The notes below the pieces were generated by a model. The model was given only the letters and a program-made list of their open reading frames with translations, ran no database searches and was not told where the DNA came from. From NCBI GenBank assembly GCA_023412805.1, contig JAEZRM010000002.1, positions 1-64,000 of the forward strand: 64,000 bases of DNA. The letters run 5' to 3'. Numbering within the stretch: the stretch's first letter is position 1; the number at the start of each line of letters is the position of its first letter. The stretch comes from Pseudomonadota bacterium. GTDB taxonomy: Bacteria > Pseudomonadota > Alphaproteobacteria > Rhizobiales > Hyphomicrobiaceae. Below, one piece after another: positions 1 through 8,216 of the stretch. Made by a program: the position numbers and the translations under genes.

Positions 1-46
1 GCAGAAACCCGATGATCTGCTCCGTCGTGTATCGCTTCCGTGCCAT
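1..46 (-). mobile_element. IS3-type transposase OrfA, 5' end only (cut by window edge)
   Basis: The reverse strand from the ATG at 46-44 reads MARKRYTTEQIIGFL, the typical start of the small helix-turn-helix subunit of IS3-family transposases. A GAGGAGA ribosome binding site sits about 8 bases upstream of the ATG. Only 15 codons are inside the window, so completeness of the element cannot be judged. The terminal inverted repeat was not identified; it should lie between this start and the helicase remnant that ends at 92. The insertion sits at the outer edge of a decayed accessory region. Confidence 0.75.
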
Positions 47-91
47 TCCATCTTCTCCTCGATCGAGGTTGGAATAGCCGGATTCGCTCAC

Positions 92-979
92 TCAGACCGG
101 AGCCACTTCAGGGGAGCAGACCACTGCATCAGCGAGAGGTTCGGCGAGTGTTGATGCCGCTTCCTCATCTCGACGGGGGAAAGCGGCCGTAAGATCTTCT
201 CCCGTAGCCTCAAGCCATGATGTTCTCATCTGTGGTAGAGGTGGAAATACCGTGTATCGGAGGCGCTGGCCATCGCCGCGCGGGCGATATGTTCCAAGCT
301 TTCCGAATATCTTGGTAAGAAACTGACCGATCTCCGATGGCGTCGGGTCCACACCTTTCGGCCCGGCAAAATGGCGGCGGGCGCTTGCGAACAAGTCTTC
401 CCGGCTAATGTATGTCGGACTTGTCTCATTAAGCTCCACAAAGTGACCGGCCATCTCGTTGCGAAATCCGCCTTCCAGAATAACGCCGCGTAGCCACCGC
501 ATCCTGTTGTCAAATGAATGTTGGCGCTGTTCTACTAACCATGGCGTGACTGGCGCGCTGCGAACGTTGACTTGCTCTGGAAGCTTGGTTTGCAGGAGGT
601 CGAAGAGCATTGCCTCCAAGCCGCCCGCGTTCATCTCTTCGTCGATGGCTGCAAAGTAATCATGGTCCTTCTCGCGATCGCTTCCGACCTCAAGAACAAA
701 CCAGCGTCGGCCACCAGATGAGGCAGGAACCACCCACTCCTCGTTGGAAGCGATCATAATGCGCGTGTAGTTTCGACCCTCGTATGGATCCAGTCCTTTC
801 CGCTCATAGGACGTCATCATGCCGGTCGCGAGATCTTTCAACTTGCCTTCGGCTGCCTTGTCGCCCGCCCAGAATGCCTCTTCGGCCATCATGAAAAGCT
901 TGTTTTCCAGATGGGCATTGAAGCGTCCGGTGATGCGTTCCGCCTCGGCGACGACGAGCGCGTTAACGCCGAAGAGCAC
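92..979 (-). pseudogene. C-terminal part of a D5/NrS-1-like primase-helicase, 5' truncated
   Basis: The 295 residues resemble the helicase half of plasmid and phage primase-helicases of the DUF5906 (NrS-1 polymerase helicase-like) group: a GRFNAHLE segment, then an ADEAF-like Walker B region (here MAEEAFWAGDKAAEG), then MIASNEEWVVPA and an RRWFVLEV segment. The Walker A half that should precede these is missing. The reading frame starts abruptly with LFGVNALVV at about 979, exactly where an unrelated gene remnant begins on the other strand. The fragment is therefore most likely a deletion relic of a replication protein from a plasmid or integrative element. Family assignment is by motif recall. 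Confidence 0.7.
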
Positions 980-1421
980 GGTCGGCTTCTATGCGATACC
1001 GGCATTCGACCCGGAGACGCACAACGTGAACGGGACGGCGCGGCTTGTGGTCGTGGAGCTCAAGAAGCCGGGCCTCGTTCTCGGCTCCGAAGCAAAACAG
1101 CAGGTCTGGAAGTACATCAAGGAGCTCATTGGCAAGGGCCTCGTCACGGACGGCACGCTCGTCACGGGGTTCGTCCTCGGCGAATTCGTCGAGGCCGCCG
1201 AGGCGAGCGAATTCACCGAACGCGACAGGCAGGTTCGCATCCGCCCGCTGCTTTATTCCAGCTTCCTGACGCAGGCGGAAAAGCGCATGTTCAATCTGCG
1301 CAAGCGGCTGCAGGAAGCGCCGTTCCTTCGTGACAAGGGCCTCGTCGAATTTGTCGTGACGCAGGCCCCTCACGAGCGCGCGCCAGGGCTTTTCGATGTG
1401 GAAGCAGCGAAGACAGGCTGA
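980..1421 (+). pseudogene. 3' part of a protein with a PD-(D/E)XK-like ELK motif, 5' truncated
   Basis: The frame from about 980 encodes FYAIPAFDPETHNVNGTA, then LVVVELKKPGLVLGSEAKQQ and a C-terminal RPLLYSSFLTQAEKRMFNLR segment. A hydrophobic strand followed by ELK and a downstream helix is typical of the nuclease-like tail of some ATP-binding (Hsp90/histidine-kinase-fold) proteins found on mobile elements. The upstream part of the frame (819-979) is antisense to the helicase remnant and does not look like real coding sequence. The gene has therefore lost its 5' end at the same junction. The function of the parent protein is inferred and uncertain. Confidence 0.5.
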
Positions 1422-1477
1422 GCAAGGCTTTGGCGCGCGCAGCTCGAGAAGCTCGCGGTGGTGCAGCGAGGTGGAAC

Positions 1478-1645
1478 ATGAAGGCCTGGCTGATCATTGG
1501 GCTCCTGACCGCCCAGCTCATCGTGTCGGTGATGATCATGATGCACCTGGCCGAGGATCGCACCGACATGGGGCGGCTGCGGTCTGACATGAACCTGGGC
1601 CTCATCGAGTTGAGGACCGAGCTGCGCAAGGCCGAGAGGAAGTGA
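1478..1645 (+). CDS. Small single-pass membrane protein, unknown function
   Basis: A 55-residue protein with one N-terminal membrane segment (residues 3-22, AWLIIGLLTAQLIVSVMIMM), then a charged helical tail rich in Arg, Glu and Asp that may form a short coiled coil. The ATG at 1478 is chosen because GAGGTGG lies 5-8 bases upstream; the longer frame from 1430 has no such signal. It overlaps the start region of the next gene, so the two are probably cotranslated. The layout (one helix plus a heptad-like tail) resembles small accessory proteins of phage or plasmid origin. No family recognised. Confidence 0.55.
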   Translation: MKAWLIIGLLTAQLIVSVMIMMHLAEDRTDMGRLRSDMNLGLIELRTELRKAERK

Positions 1646-1647
1646 CG

Positions 1648-2013
1648 ATGAGCAGCCAGGACGACGACCGATGGAAGACGGATGGCGAGCTCACTGGTGA
1701 TGCGATTATCGCCAGGGCGCGGGCGCTGCCTGGTTTCCCTTCGCCGCTGCTGCGCGACTTCGAGGACGCACAATTCAGGCTAATGGCGGAGGTGCGACGC
1801 CGCGAGAACGGCGGCGATCCTGACGACTGGGAGGCGCAGCCTCTCGAGTTTCAGGGCGATCCAGGCACGCTGCTGCTCTGCCGCGTCATCGGCCATAAGT
1901 GGCGCGAGATCGAGGCCGGCGCCTGGTGGAAGTGGTGCAGCCGATGCGGTCGCCGTGAGGTGACGACGAGATGGGACCGCACAAGCGCGCGCACGATTAC
2001 GAAGTTCAAGTAG
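1648..2013 (+). CDS. Hypothetical protein with C-terminal zinc-ribbon-like motif
   Basis: A protein of about 121 residues. The first 80 are acidic and helical. The C-terminal third has LLCRVIGHKWREIE followed by WWKWCSRCGRREV. The pattern of C, GHKW and then CxxC resembles the small phage proteins grouped as DUF1660, so a metal-binding knuckle is plausible, but this is inferred. The ATG at 1648 is preferred over an in-frame GTG at 1642 because GAGGAAG precedes it at good spacing. It follows the small membrane gene by two bases, which suggests one transcript. Confidence 0.55.
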   Translation: MSSQDDDRWKTDGELTGDAIIARARALPGFPSPLLRDFEDAQFRLMAEVRRRENGGDPDDWEAQPLEFQGDPGTLLLCRVIGHKWREIEAGAWWKWCSRCGRREVTTRWDRTSARTITKFK

Positions 2014-2180
2014 TCGGAAAAAGTTCAAACGCTTTTCTCAATAGCGTTCAAGTGCCGATTTCACGCGCCGAAGGTCGAAGCACATTTAAGAGTTGAACGC
2101 TTTTGGCGGAATGCTGAGAAAAGCGTTCGAATTGTTCGAGCGAAAGCGCTGGTGCAACTCGCTTCGCTGACACGTAGTCG
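2014..2180. repeat. Inverted and direct repeats of a GTTCAACGCTTTT-like unit
   Basis: Bases 2024-2040 (TTCAAACGCTTTTCTCA) and 2115-2131 (TGAGAAAAGCGTTCGAA) are inverted copies with one mismatch over 17 bases, separated by 74 bases. Two further half copies, AGCGTTCAAG near 2043 and GTTGAACGCTTTT near 2093, lie between them. The array sits between the hypothetical genes and the 3' end of acr3, at the left border of the arsenic module. It could be a recombinase or partition binding region, or a converted element end; the sequence alone does not decide. Confidence 0.55.
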
Positions 2181-3227
2181 TCAGGTGGCATTCGTCCTGA
2201 CCGCGCTTCCAGCCTCGTACCAGGGCTTCGTCGCGTTCACGATCTTCACGACGCTCAGCATCACGGGCACCTCGATGAGGACGCCCACTACCGTGGCCAG
2301 CGCAGCGCCCGAGTTGAGGCCGAACAGGCCGATCGCTGCGGCGACGGCAAGTTCGAAGAAGTTGCTGGCACCGATCAGGGCTGAGGGTGCCGCCACGCAG
2401 TGAGCCTCGCCGGTCCAGCGATTGAGCACGTAGGCGAGGCCCGCGTTAAAGTAGACCTGAATGAGGATCGGCACGGCGAGCAGCGCAATCACCAGCGGCT
2501 GAGCAAGGATCTGCGGTCCCTGGAACGCGAACAGCAGCACGAGGGTCGCCAGCAACGCCATGAGCGAGAGAGGCTGCACCGCAGTGAGCAGTCTCGCCAG
2601 ACCGGCTTCCCCCGATCGTGACAGCGTCAATCGCCGGATGAGCTGGGCGAGGATGACCGGCACGACGATGTAGAGAACGACCGACAGAATGAGCGTCTGC
2701 CAAGGCACCACGATCGCTGAGAGGCCCAAGAGCAGGGCGACGATGGGCGCGAAGGCGAAGATCATGATCACGTCGTTGAGCGCAACCTGGCTGAGCGTGA
2801 AGTGCGGCTCGCCATCAGAGAGGTTGCTCCACACGAACACCATGGCCGTGCATGGCGCAGCGGCGAGCAGGATGAGACCCGCAATGTAGCTGTTGACTTG
2901 ATCGGGAGGGAGCAGCGGGCGGAACAGCCATGCGATGAAGATCCAGCCCAGCAGCGCCATCGAGAAGGGCTTCACAGCCCAATTGATGAAGAGCGTCACG
3001 CCGATCCCGCGCCAGTGCTCCGTGACGCGCTGCAGCGCCCCGAAGTCGATCTTGACGAGCATCGGAATGATCATCAGCCAGATCAGCAGGGCCACCGGCA
3101 GGTTGACGCTGGCGATCTCCGCCGCAGCGATCGCCTGGAAGAGACCCGGTGCCAGCCATCCGATGGCGATGCCGGCGACGATGCATAGGGCGACCCAGAG
3201 GGTCAGGTAACGTTCAAAGGTGGACAT
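2181..3227 (-). CDS. acr3: Arsenite efflux permease, ACR3 family
   Basis: A 348-residue polytopic membrane protein with about ten hydrophobic segments. Known ACR3 signatures are visible: LPVALLIWLMIIPMLVKIDF near residues 43-62, AAAPCTAMVFVWSNL near 122-136 (with the conserved transport Cys) and ALIGASNFFELAVAAAIGLF near 282-301. ACR3 proteins export arsenite using the proton motive force. It lies about 40 bases downstream of arsC on the same strand, so the pair forms an arsC-acr3 operon driven from the divergent promoter next to arsR. Length and motifs are full for the family. No sign of damage. Confidence 0.95.
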   Translation of the reverse strand: MSTFERYLTLWVALCIVAGIAIGWLAPGLFQAIAAAEIASVNLPVALLIWLMIIPMLVKIDFGALQRVTEHWRGIGVTLFINWAVKPFSMALLGWIFIAWLFRPLLPPDQVNSYIAGLILLAAAPCTAMVFVWSNLSDGEPHFTLSQVALNDVIMIFAFAPIVALLLGLSAIVVPWQTLILSVVLYIVVPVILAQLIRRLTLSRSGEAGLARLLTAVQPLSLMALLATLVLLFAFQGPQILAQPLVIALLAVPILIQVYFNAGLAYVLNRWTGEAHCVAAPSALIGASNFFELAVAAAIGLFGLNSGAALATVVGVLIEVPVMLSVVKIVNATKPWYEAGSAVRTNAT

Positions 3228-3269
3228 GATCGGTTGCCGGTGACTGGGTTGAGTGGTCGGTGTCGCTGA

Positions 3270-3797
3270 TCAGCCGGCTTTGCCGCGTGACACTGTGCTT
3301 CCGTCCATGGCGCCGATCTCCTTGAGGCGGGTGCCGAGCACCATGCGGTCGATGCTCTGGAGGGGCAGTGAGACGAAGGCGCCGATACGATTGCGGAGAA
3401 ATCGGAATGCCCGCTCGAACGCTCGCTCCTTCTCGATGTCGCTGCCTTCGATGGCTGCGGGGTCCTCGATGCCCCAGTGCGCGGTGATGGGCTGCCCAGG
3501 CCACAGCGGACAAGCTTCGCCTGCGGCCTGATCACAGACCGTGAAGACGAAGTCCATCTTGGGTGCACCGGCTTCGGCAAACTCGCTCCAGGTCTTCGAG
3601 CGCAGGCCGTCGAGGGCGTACTCGTGGGCGGCCAACGTCGTGAGGGCGAAGGAGTTGACCTCACCCTTGGGGAGGCTCCCGGCGGAGAAGGACACGAAGC
3701 GGCCGGCGCCCTCCTTTCGGAGGATCGCCTCAGCGAGAATGGACCTCGCGCTGTTGCCCGTGCAGAGGAACAGCACGTTGTAGGTGGGGGTGCTCAT
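3270..3797 (-). CDS. arsC: Arsenate reductase, low-molecular-weight phosphatase fold
   Basis: The N-terminus YNVLFLCTGNSARSILAEAI holds the CX5R phosphate-binding loop (CTGNSARS). Further on are SAGSLPKGEVN and FVFTVCDQAAGEACPLWPG with the resolving cysteines, and a final DIEKERAF region typical of the long LMWP-type ArsC. The enzyme reduces arsenate to arsenite for export by Acr3. An in-frame GTG exists at 3827, but the predicted transcription start is at about 3832, so that start would have almost no leader. The ATG at 3797, with GGCGAG upstream, is preferred. Acr3 follows on the same strand. Confidence 0.9.
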   Translation of the reverse strand: MSTPTYNVLFLCTGNSARSILAEAILRKEGAGRFVSFSAGSLPKGEVNSFALTTLAAHEYALDGLRSKTWSEFAEAGAPKMDFVFTVCDQAAGEACPLWPGQPITAHWGIEDPAAIEGSDIEKERAFERAFRFLRNRIGAFVSLPLQSIDRMVLGTRLKEIGAMDGSTVSRGKAG

Positions 3798-3820
3798 CGG
3801 CCTACTCGCCATCAGAGGGG

Positions 3821-3867
3821 TTGACACTTATTTCGATATTTCTAGAAATAGCATTGTATGTCGTCAA
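3821..3867. promoter_or_regulatory. Divergent ars promoters sharing one palindromic operator
   Basis: A perfect 14-base palindrome, TATTTCTAGAAATA, lies at 3837-3850. On the plus strand, TTGACA (3821-3826) is followed after 16 bases by TAGAAA (3843-3848), pointing to arsR. On the minus strand, TTGACG (3867-3862) is followed after 17 bases by TAGAAA (3844-3839), pointing to arsC. The two -10 boxes overlap inside the palindrome, so one ArsR dimer bound there could block both transcripts. Promoter boxes and palindrome are seen directly; ArsR binding is inferred from position. Confidence 0.7.
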
Positions 3868-3888
3868 CCACTTTGATATGACAGCTTC

Positions 3889-4209
3889 ATGAAACTCGAT
3901 GATGCAGCGGCCCACCTTGAGGCCCTCGGCAACCCGACGCGGCTCAAGATCTTTCGAGCGCTGGTCCGGGCTGGAGACAACGGGCTGAGCGTCGGCAAGC
4001 TACAAACCCGTATGGACATTGCCGCCTCGACCCTCTCGCATCACTTGAAGACGTTGCTTGTGGTCGGCCTGATCACGCAGGAGCGGCAGTCAACAACTCT
4101 GATCTGCCGCGCGAACTACGCCTTGATGCGAGGTCTAGTCGATTTCCTCGTCGATGAGTGCTGTGTCGAGTCCACCGGCACACTGTGTGTCACTAAGTCG
4201 GCCTGCTGA
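3889..4209 (+). CDS. arsR: Arsenic-responsive repressor, ArsR family
   Basis: A 106-residue winged-helix repressor: EALGNPTRLKIFRALVRAG (helix 1-2), then the recognition region MDIAASTLSHHLKTLLVVGLI. The classical ELCVCDL metal site in the DNA-reading helix is absent. Instead there are C-terminal cysteines at 91, 92, 100 and 106 (VDECCVES and the final SAC), an arrangement like that of the Acidithiobacillus ferrooxidans ArsR, where vicinal cysteines near the C-terminus bind arsenite. It presumably represses itself, the downstream arsO/MFS genes and the divergent arsC-acr3 operon through the palindrome at 3837. Confidence 0.92.
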   Translation: MKLDDAAAHLEALGNPTRLKIFRALVRAGDNGLSVGKLQTRMDIAASTLSHHLKTLLVVGLITQERQSTTLICRANYALMRGLVDFLVDECCVESTGTLCVTKSAC

Positions 4210-4244
4210 CAGACTCGGAAACAGCCATCTGAAGGGAAGCCTCA

Positions 4245-5588
4245 ATGAGCAAGACCGTCGCGATCGTTGGGGCTGGCCCCGTGGGTTTGGCCGCTGCCGC
4301 ACACGCCCTGGAGAGGGGCCTGGAGCCAATCGTTCTGGAGGCTGGCGATGCCGCGGGTGATGCCGTGCGGCAGTGGAGCCACGTCCGCATGTTCTCTCCT
4401 TGGGAGTACAACATCGACAAGGCTGCGGCTCGAATGCTGGCCAGTACTGGCTGGAACACGCCCGATCCGCAAAGCTACCCGACGGGTGGCGAACTGGTGT
4501 CTCGCTACGTCGCCCCACTTGCGACTCGGACCGCATTGCGCGGACACATCCGCACGTCAGCACGTGTGACCTCGATCGGCCGTGTGGGCTTCGACAAGGC
4601 GAAGTCAAAGGGCCGCGAGGCGGCGCCGTTCGAGATCCGTTATTGCAACGGCAAGGGACCGGAGCACCTTATTGCTGACGCCGTGATCGATTCGTCGGGG
4701 ACGTGGCACTCGCCCAATCCAGCGGGTGACAACGGGCTTGCCGCATTCGGCGAACTCGAGTGCGCTGAGCGTCTGGCCTACGGGATGCCGGATGTGTTGG
4801 GGCGCCAGCGCGATCGGTACGCTGGCAAGAGAGTGGCGGTGCTCGGCGCTGGGCATTCGGCCATCGGGACGCTCATCGATCTCGTGAAGCTCAAGGAGGC
4901 CGCAGAAGGGACGGAGGTTCTCTGGCTGCTCCGTGGCCCTGATCCTCGTAAATCTTTCGGCGGCGGTGCCAACGACAAGCTCTCGGCGCGAGGCGAACTT
5001 GGCACGACATTCGCCCGGCTCGTCAACGCAGGGACTATCCGCGTCGAGACCGGATTTCACGTAACGCATGTAGGTCTCGCGAACGATCGCCTGCGCATTG
5101 GGGCCGGATCTGCTTGCTGTGGCCGACACGTGATCGCCGATGAGCTGATCGTCTCGACGGGTTTCAGGCCGGACATGTCGTATCTGGCAGAGTTGCGCCT
5201 CGGTCTCGACGCGGCACTCGACTGCCCCACGGCACTGGCTCCTCTCATCGATCCCAACGAGCATAGCTGCGGCACGGTTCGTCCACATGGGGCTCGCGAA
5301 CTCGCGCATCCCGAGGCTGGCTTCTACATCGCTGGCATGAAGTCCTATGGACGTGCGCCGACCTTTCTCATGCTGACCGGGTATGAGCAGGTGCGGTCGA
5401 TCATTGCAGACATCGCCGGTGACAAGGAGGCTGCACGGCGCGTCGAGCTGGTCCTGCCCGAAACAGGAGTCTGCTCGCGCGAGCCGCTTTCGGAGGCGTC
5501 AGGCTGCTGTGCTACGCCGACCACGAAGGAGACTTCAGCTTGCTGCGCGACCGCGCCAGCCAAGAAGTCCGCGACTTGCTGCGGCTGA
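4245..5588 (+). CDS. arsO: ArsO-like flavin-dependent oxidoreductase with Cys-pair tail
   Basis: A 447-residue flavoprotein of the FAD/NAD(P)-dependent monooxygenase type. VAIVGAGPVGLAAAAHAL (residues 5-22) is the FAD-binding Rossmann motif and VAVLGAGHSAIG near residue 200 is the NAD(P)-binding one; IVSTGFRPD near 309 matches the ATG-like loop of this class. Homologues in arsenic operons are called ArsO, with a proposed role in arsenical oxidation or redox. The C-terminus carries three Cys pairs (SGCCATP, SACCATA, ATCCG) joined by Thr/Lys/Ala linkers, an unusual extension that could bind a trivalent metalloid. It follows arsR by 35 bases and precedes two MFS genes. Confidence 0.8.
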   Translation: MSKTVAIVGAGPVGLAAAAHALERGLEPIVLEAGDAAGDAVRQWSHVRMFSPWEYNIDKAAARMLASTGWNTPDPQSYPTGGELVSRYVAPLATRTALRGHIRTSARVTSIGRVGFDKAKSKGREAAPFEIRYCNGKGPEHLIADAVIDSSGTWHSPNPAGDNGLAAFGELECAERLAYGMPDVLGRQRDRYAGKRVAVLGAGHSAIGTLIDLVKLKEAAEGTEVLWLLRGPDPRKSFGGGANDKLSARGELGTTFARLVNAGTIRVETGFHVTHVGLANDRLRIGAGSACCGRHVIADELIVSTGFRPDMSYLAELRLGLDAALDCPTALAPLIDPNEHSCGTVRPHGARELAHPEAGFYIAGMKSYGRAPTFLMLTGYEQVRSIIADIAGDKEAARRVELVLPETGVCSREPLSEASGCCATPTTKETSACCATAPAKKSATCCG

Positions 5589-5617
5589 TCCTGTCGTAGC
5601 GACCATCAGGGGGAAGC

Positions 5618-6865
5618 ATGGACGGGTCTGGTGAGATCGACCGCACGGCGGCCCGCCGTCTGGTGGCGCTGGTCTGTACCGCGCAAGTGCTTGTGCAGAT
5701 CGGGGCGTTCTTCTGGCCCGCTCTGCTGCCTCAGTTGGCCCCGCAGTGGGGCCTCTCGAACAGTGGCGCTGGCTGGATCACAGCGGCCTTCTACGGTGCC
5801 TACATGCTGGCTGTGCCGGTGCTGGTGCCGCTCACTGACCGCTACGACCCCAAGCGCATTTATCTGCTCGGCGTGGGCCTCACGATCGTCGGCCACGCCA
5901 TGTTCGGGCTCGTGGCGGATGGCTTCTGGTCGGCGCTGTGGTGCCGCGCTCTGACCGGGATCGGATGGGCTGGAACGTACATGACCGGTCTCAAGCTGCT
6001 TGCCGATCGCGTCGATGCGAAGATGATGTCGCGAGCCACTGCAGGACATGCGGCCAGCATCGGGATCTCCGGGGCAATGTCTTTTGCGACGGCCGAATGG
6101 ATCACGCAGCTCGGTGGCTGGCAGAGCGCGTTTGTCGCAGCGGCCCTCAGCGCCGTTCTCGCGTGGTTGATCATCGCCGCTGTGGTGCCCGCTCAGGTGC
6201 GCAAGCCAGCCCGCGCGGCGGATGGCGGGGGGCTTTACGACTTCCGCCCTGTCCTGAAGAACCGCTCGGCAATGGCCTATGCGCTCGCTTACTGCGTTCA
6301 TACGCTGGAGATGAGCGCCCTACGTGGTTGGGGCGTGGCGTTTCTCGCTTATGTCGCCGCCACGACCGGTAGCCAGGGAGCAGCAATTTCACCTGCCGTG
6401 CTCGTTACTGCGCTGGGTCTCATCGGAACCTTCGCGAGCCTGCTCGGCAACGAGGCGGCCATTCGACTGGGTAGGCGGCGGCTCGTGCAGACCGCCATGT
6501 TCGCCTCCGTTGTGCTCGGCGGCACGATCGGCTTTCTCGGCACATACTCGTACACGGTCGCCGCAGTTCTGATGCTGGTCTACGGCTTGGTGATCTGGCT
6601 CGACTCCTCGTCGCTGACGGCCGGTGCCGCCGGTACAGCAGAGCCGTCGCGGCGCGGCGCAACGCTGGCGGTGCACTCGTCTCTTGGGTACGCGGGGGGC
6701 TTTGTCGGTCCGCTCATGATGGGCTGGACGCTCGATCTCAGCGGCGGGATGTCCACCATCGGTTGGGGCGTTTCTTTCGCCGCGGTCTCGGCGCTGATGC
6801 TGCTCGCCTTGATCGCGTTCTGGTGGATACGACCGAGGGAGCTTGCTGGCGACCGAGGGAGCTGA
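5618..6865 (+). CDS. MFS transporter in the ars operon (first of two paralogues)
   Basis: A 415-residue major facilitator protein with 12 predicted membrane segments and the loop 2-3 motif PLTDRYDPKRIYLLG. The ATG at 5618 follows GGGGGAAG at good distance. The central loop has FRPVLKNRSAMAYALAY, nearly repeated in the next gene, so the two are tandem duplicates. The position after arsR-arsO implies a role in export or uptake of an arsenic species or of an ArsO product. MFS exporters such as ArsJ and ArsK are known in ars operons, but membership in either cannot be shown here. Stop and next start are only two bases apart. Confidence 0.85.
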   Translation: MDGSGEIDRTAARRLVALVCTAQVLVQIGAFFWPALLPQLAPQWGLSNSGAGWITAAFYGAYMLAVPVLVPLTDRYDPKRIYLLGVGLTIVGHAMFGLVADGFWSALWCRALTGIGWAGTYMTGLKLLADRVDAKMMSRATAGHAASIGISGAMSFATAEWITQLGGWQSAFVAAALSAVLAWLIIAAVVPAQVRKPARAADGGGLYDFRPVLKNRSAMAYALAYCVHTLEMSALRGWGVAFLAYVAATTGSQGAAISPAVLVTALGLIGTFASLLGNEAAIRLGRRRLVQTAMFASVVLGGTIGFLGTYSYTVAAVLMLVYGLVIWLDSSSLTAGAAGTAEPSRRGATLAVHSSLGYAGGFVGPLMMGWTLDLSGGMSTIGWGVSFAAVSALMLLALIAFWWIRPRELAGDRGS

Positions 6866-6867
6866 GC

Positions 6868-8061
6868 GTGGGGCTCGAAGGCCGATGGCTCGTGGCCGCG
6901 ATGTGCGTGGGACAGGTCGCCAACCTGCTCTCGCACGTGGTGGTCCCGGCCGTCATGGCTCAACATTTGATGCCGCTGTGGGGCCTCTCTGCCAGCGAGG
7001 CAGGCGTTATGGCCAGCGCCTACTCGCTCGGCTACATGGCGAGCGTTCCTGTGCTCATGACGCTGACCGACCGCATTGATGCGCGTATTGTCCTACTCGT
7101 CGGCTCGATCGTGATGGGTGCGGCGACGGTTGCATTCGGCCTCTTTGCCTCTGGACTGCTGTCGGCATCGTTGCTGTGGGGCCTCGCGGGGATCGGCTGT
7201 GCCGGAGCCTACATGCCGGGGCTTCGCGCCATGACCGACCGTCTCGGTGCTGGCGACCACTCGCGAAGCATCACCCTCTACTCAGCCTGTTTCTCGCTCG
7301 GCGTCGGCCTCTCCTTCCTCGTGTCGCAGGTGATCGCAGATGCCCACGGATGGCGCATGGCGTTCGTCATCACGGGGATCGCGCCCATCGCGATGGTCGG
7401 CGTGTGCCTCTTGATGAAACCCGCTTGGCCAGTGCGCCGCGAGCAGCGCCTGCTCGACTTTCGGCCAGTGCTCCGCAACCGGTCGGCCATGGGTTACATC
7501 CTCGGCTACGGCGTCCACTGCTTCGAGCTGTATGGCTTTCGGACGTGGCTCGTCGCCTTCTGGGCCTACATCGTCGCACGGGGTGGAGGCGATGCCGCGT
7601 TCGTCGATCCGATCACGCTCAGCGTCATCATTACGCTACTCGCTGTGCCCGCAACCGTGCTGGGCAATGAGGGCGCCATCCGCTTTGGCCGTCACCGTAG
7701 CATTGCGTCGGTGATGTGGGCGTCGGCGGTTGTCGCGTTCGGGATCGCACTGCTGGTGTCCGCGCCGCCGGTTTACCTGCTGATTGCGCTGCTCGCCTAT
7801 GCCTTCACGCTTCCCGGTGACTCCGGGGCGCTGACATCAGGCATGGCGATGAGCGCGAACGCACCCGAGCGGGGTGCAACGATGGCGCTGCACTCGATGG
7901 TGGGCTTCGGCATGGCTGCTTTGGGTGGTGCGGCGGTGGGGCTTGCGATCGATGCGGCTGGAGGGGCGCAGAGTGACAGCGGCTGGACAGCGGCCTTCGT
8001 GGTGATGGGACTGGCGATCGCTCTGGGCCCCCCCGTGCTGCGTTGGTCGGCGCGTAGCTAG
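6868..8061 (+). CDS. MFS transporter in the ars operon (second paralogue)
   Basis: A 397-residue MFS protein starting at a GTG at 6868, preceded by GAGGGAG six bases upstream; a longer frame from 6763 overlaps the previous gene in another phase and is not credible. It shares MTLTDRIDARIVLL and FRPVLRNRSAMGYILGYGVH with the upstream transporter, at roughly half-identical level by eye. The first gene ends two bases before, so translation is probably coupled. The short direct repeat CGACCGAGGGAGCT (6830-6843 and 6850-6863) at the junction may be a trace of the duplication. The substrate is unknown; context suggests an arsenical or metabolite. Confidence 0.83.
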   Translation: MGLEGRWLVAAMCVGQVANLLSHVVVPAVMAQHLMPLWGLSASEAGVMASAYSLGYMASVPVLMTLTDRIDARIVLLVGSIVMGAATVAFGLFASGLLSASLLWGLAGIGCAGAYMPGLRAMTDRLGAGDHSRSITLYSACFSLGVGLSFLVSQVIADAHGWRMAFVITGIAPIAMVGVCLLMKPAWPVRREQRLLDFRPVLRNRSAMGYILGYGVHCFELYGFRTWLVAFWAYIVARGGGDAAFVDPITLSVIITLLAVPATVLGNEGAIRFGRHRSIASVMWASAVVAFGIALLVSAPPVYLLIALLAYAFTLPGDSGALTSGMAMSANAPERGATMALHSMVGFGMAALGGAAVGLAIDAAGGAQSDSGWTAAFVVMGLAIALGPPVLRWSARS

Positions 8062-8077
8062 CGCTCACGAGCTTAGC

Positions 8078-8200
8078 TCGGCCCCGTAACGACAGGGTAT
8101 ACCCCGGCGATACGAGCGAACGGTGGCTCCAAAAGCGTAACAATGGGGTTGCATCCGGCAGAATGTTACATATATTGTAACGTTCATACCCATTTGTGAC
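8078..8200. promoter_or_regulatory. Candidate resolution/operator region of the resolvase
   Basis: The 150 bases before the resolvase contain the palindrome GGGTATACCC (about 8095-8104) and the dyad GTTACA-TATAT-TGTAAC (about 8165-8182), plus extra GTAAC copies near 8086 and 8138. Tn3-family resolvases bind several dyads directly upstream of their own gene, one of which has a TA crossover centre, and repress themselves there. The arrangement fits such a res region, but subsites were not matched to a known transposon. Confidence 0.45.
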
Positions 8201-8216
8201 GGCATGGAGGTGTTCG

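Noticed and set aside
819..979. The first 54 codons of the plus-strand frame that continues as the nuclease-like remnant
   Set aside because: Antisense to the helicase remnant; recognisable sequence starts only near 980.
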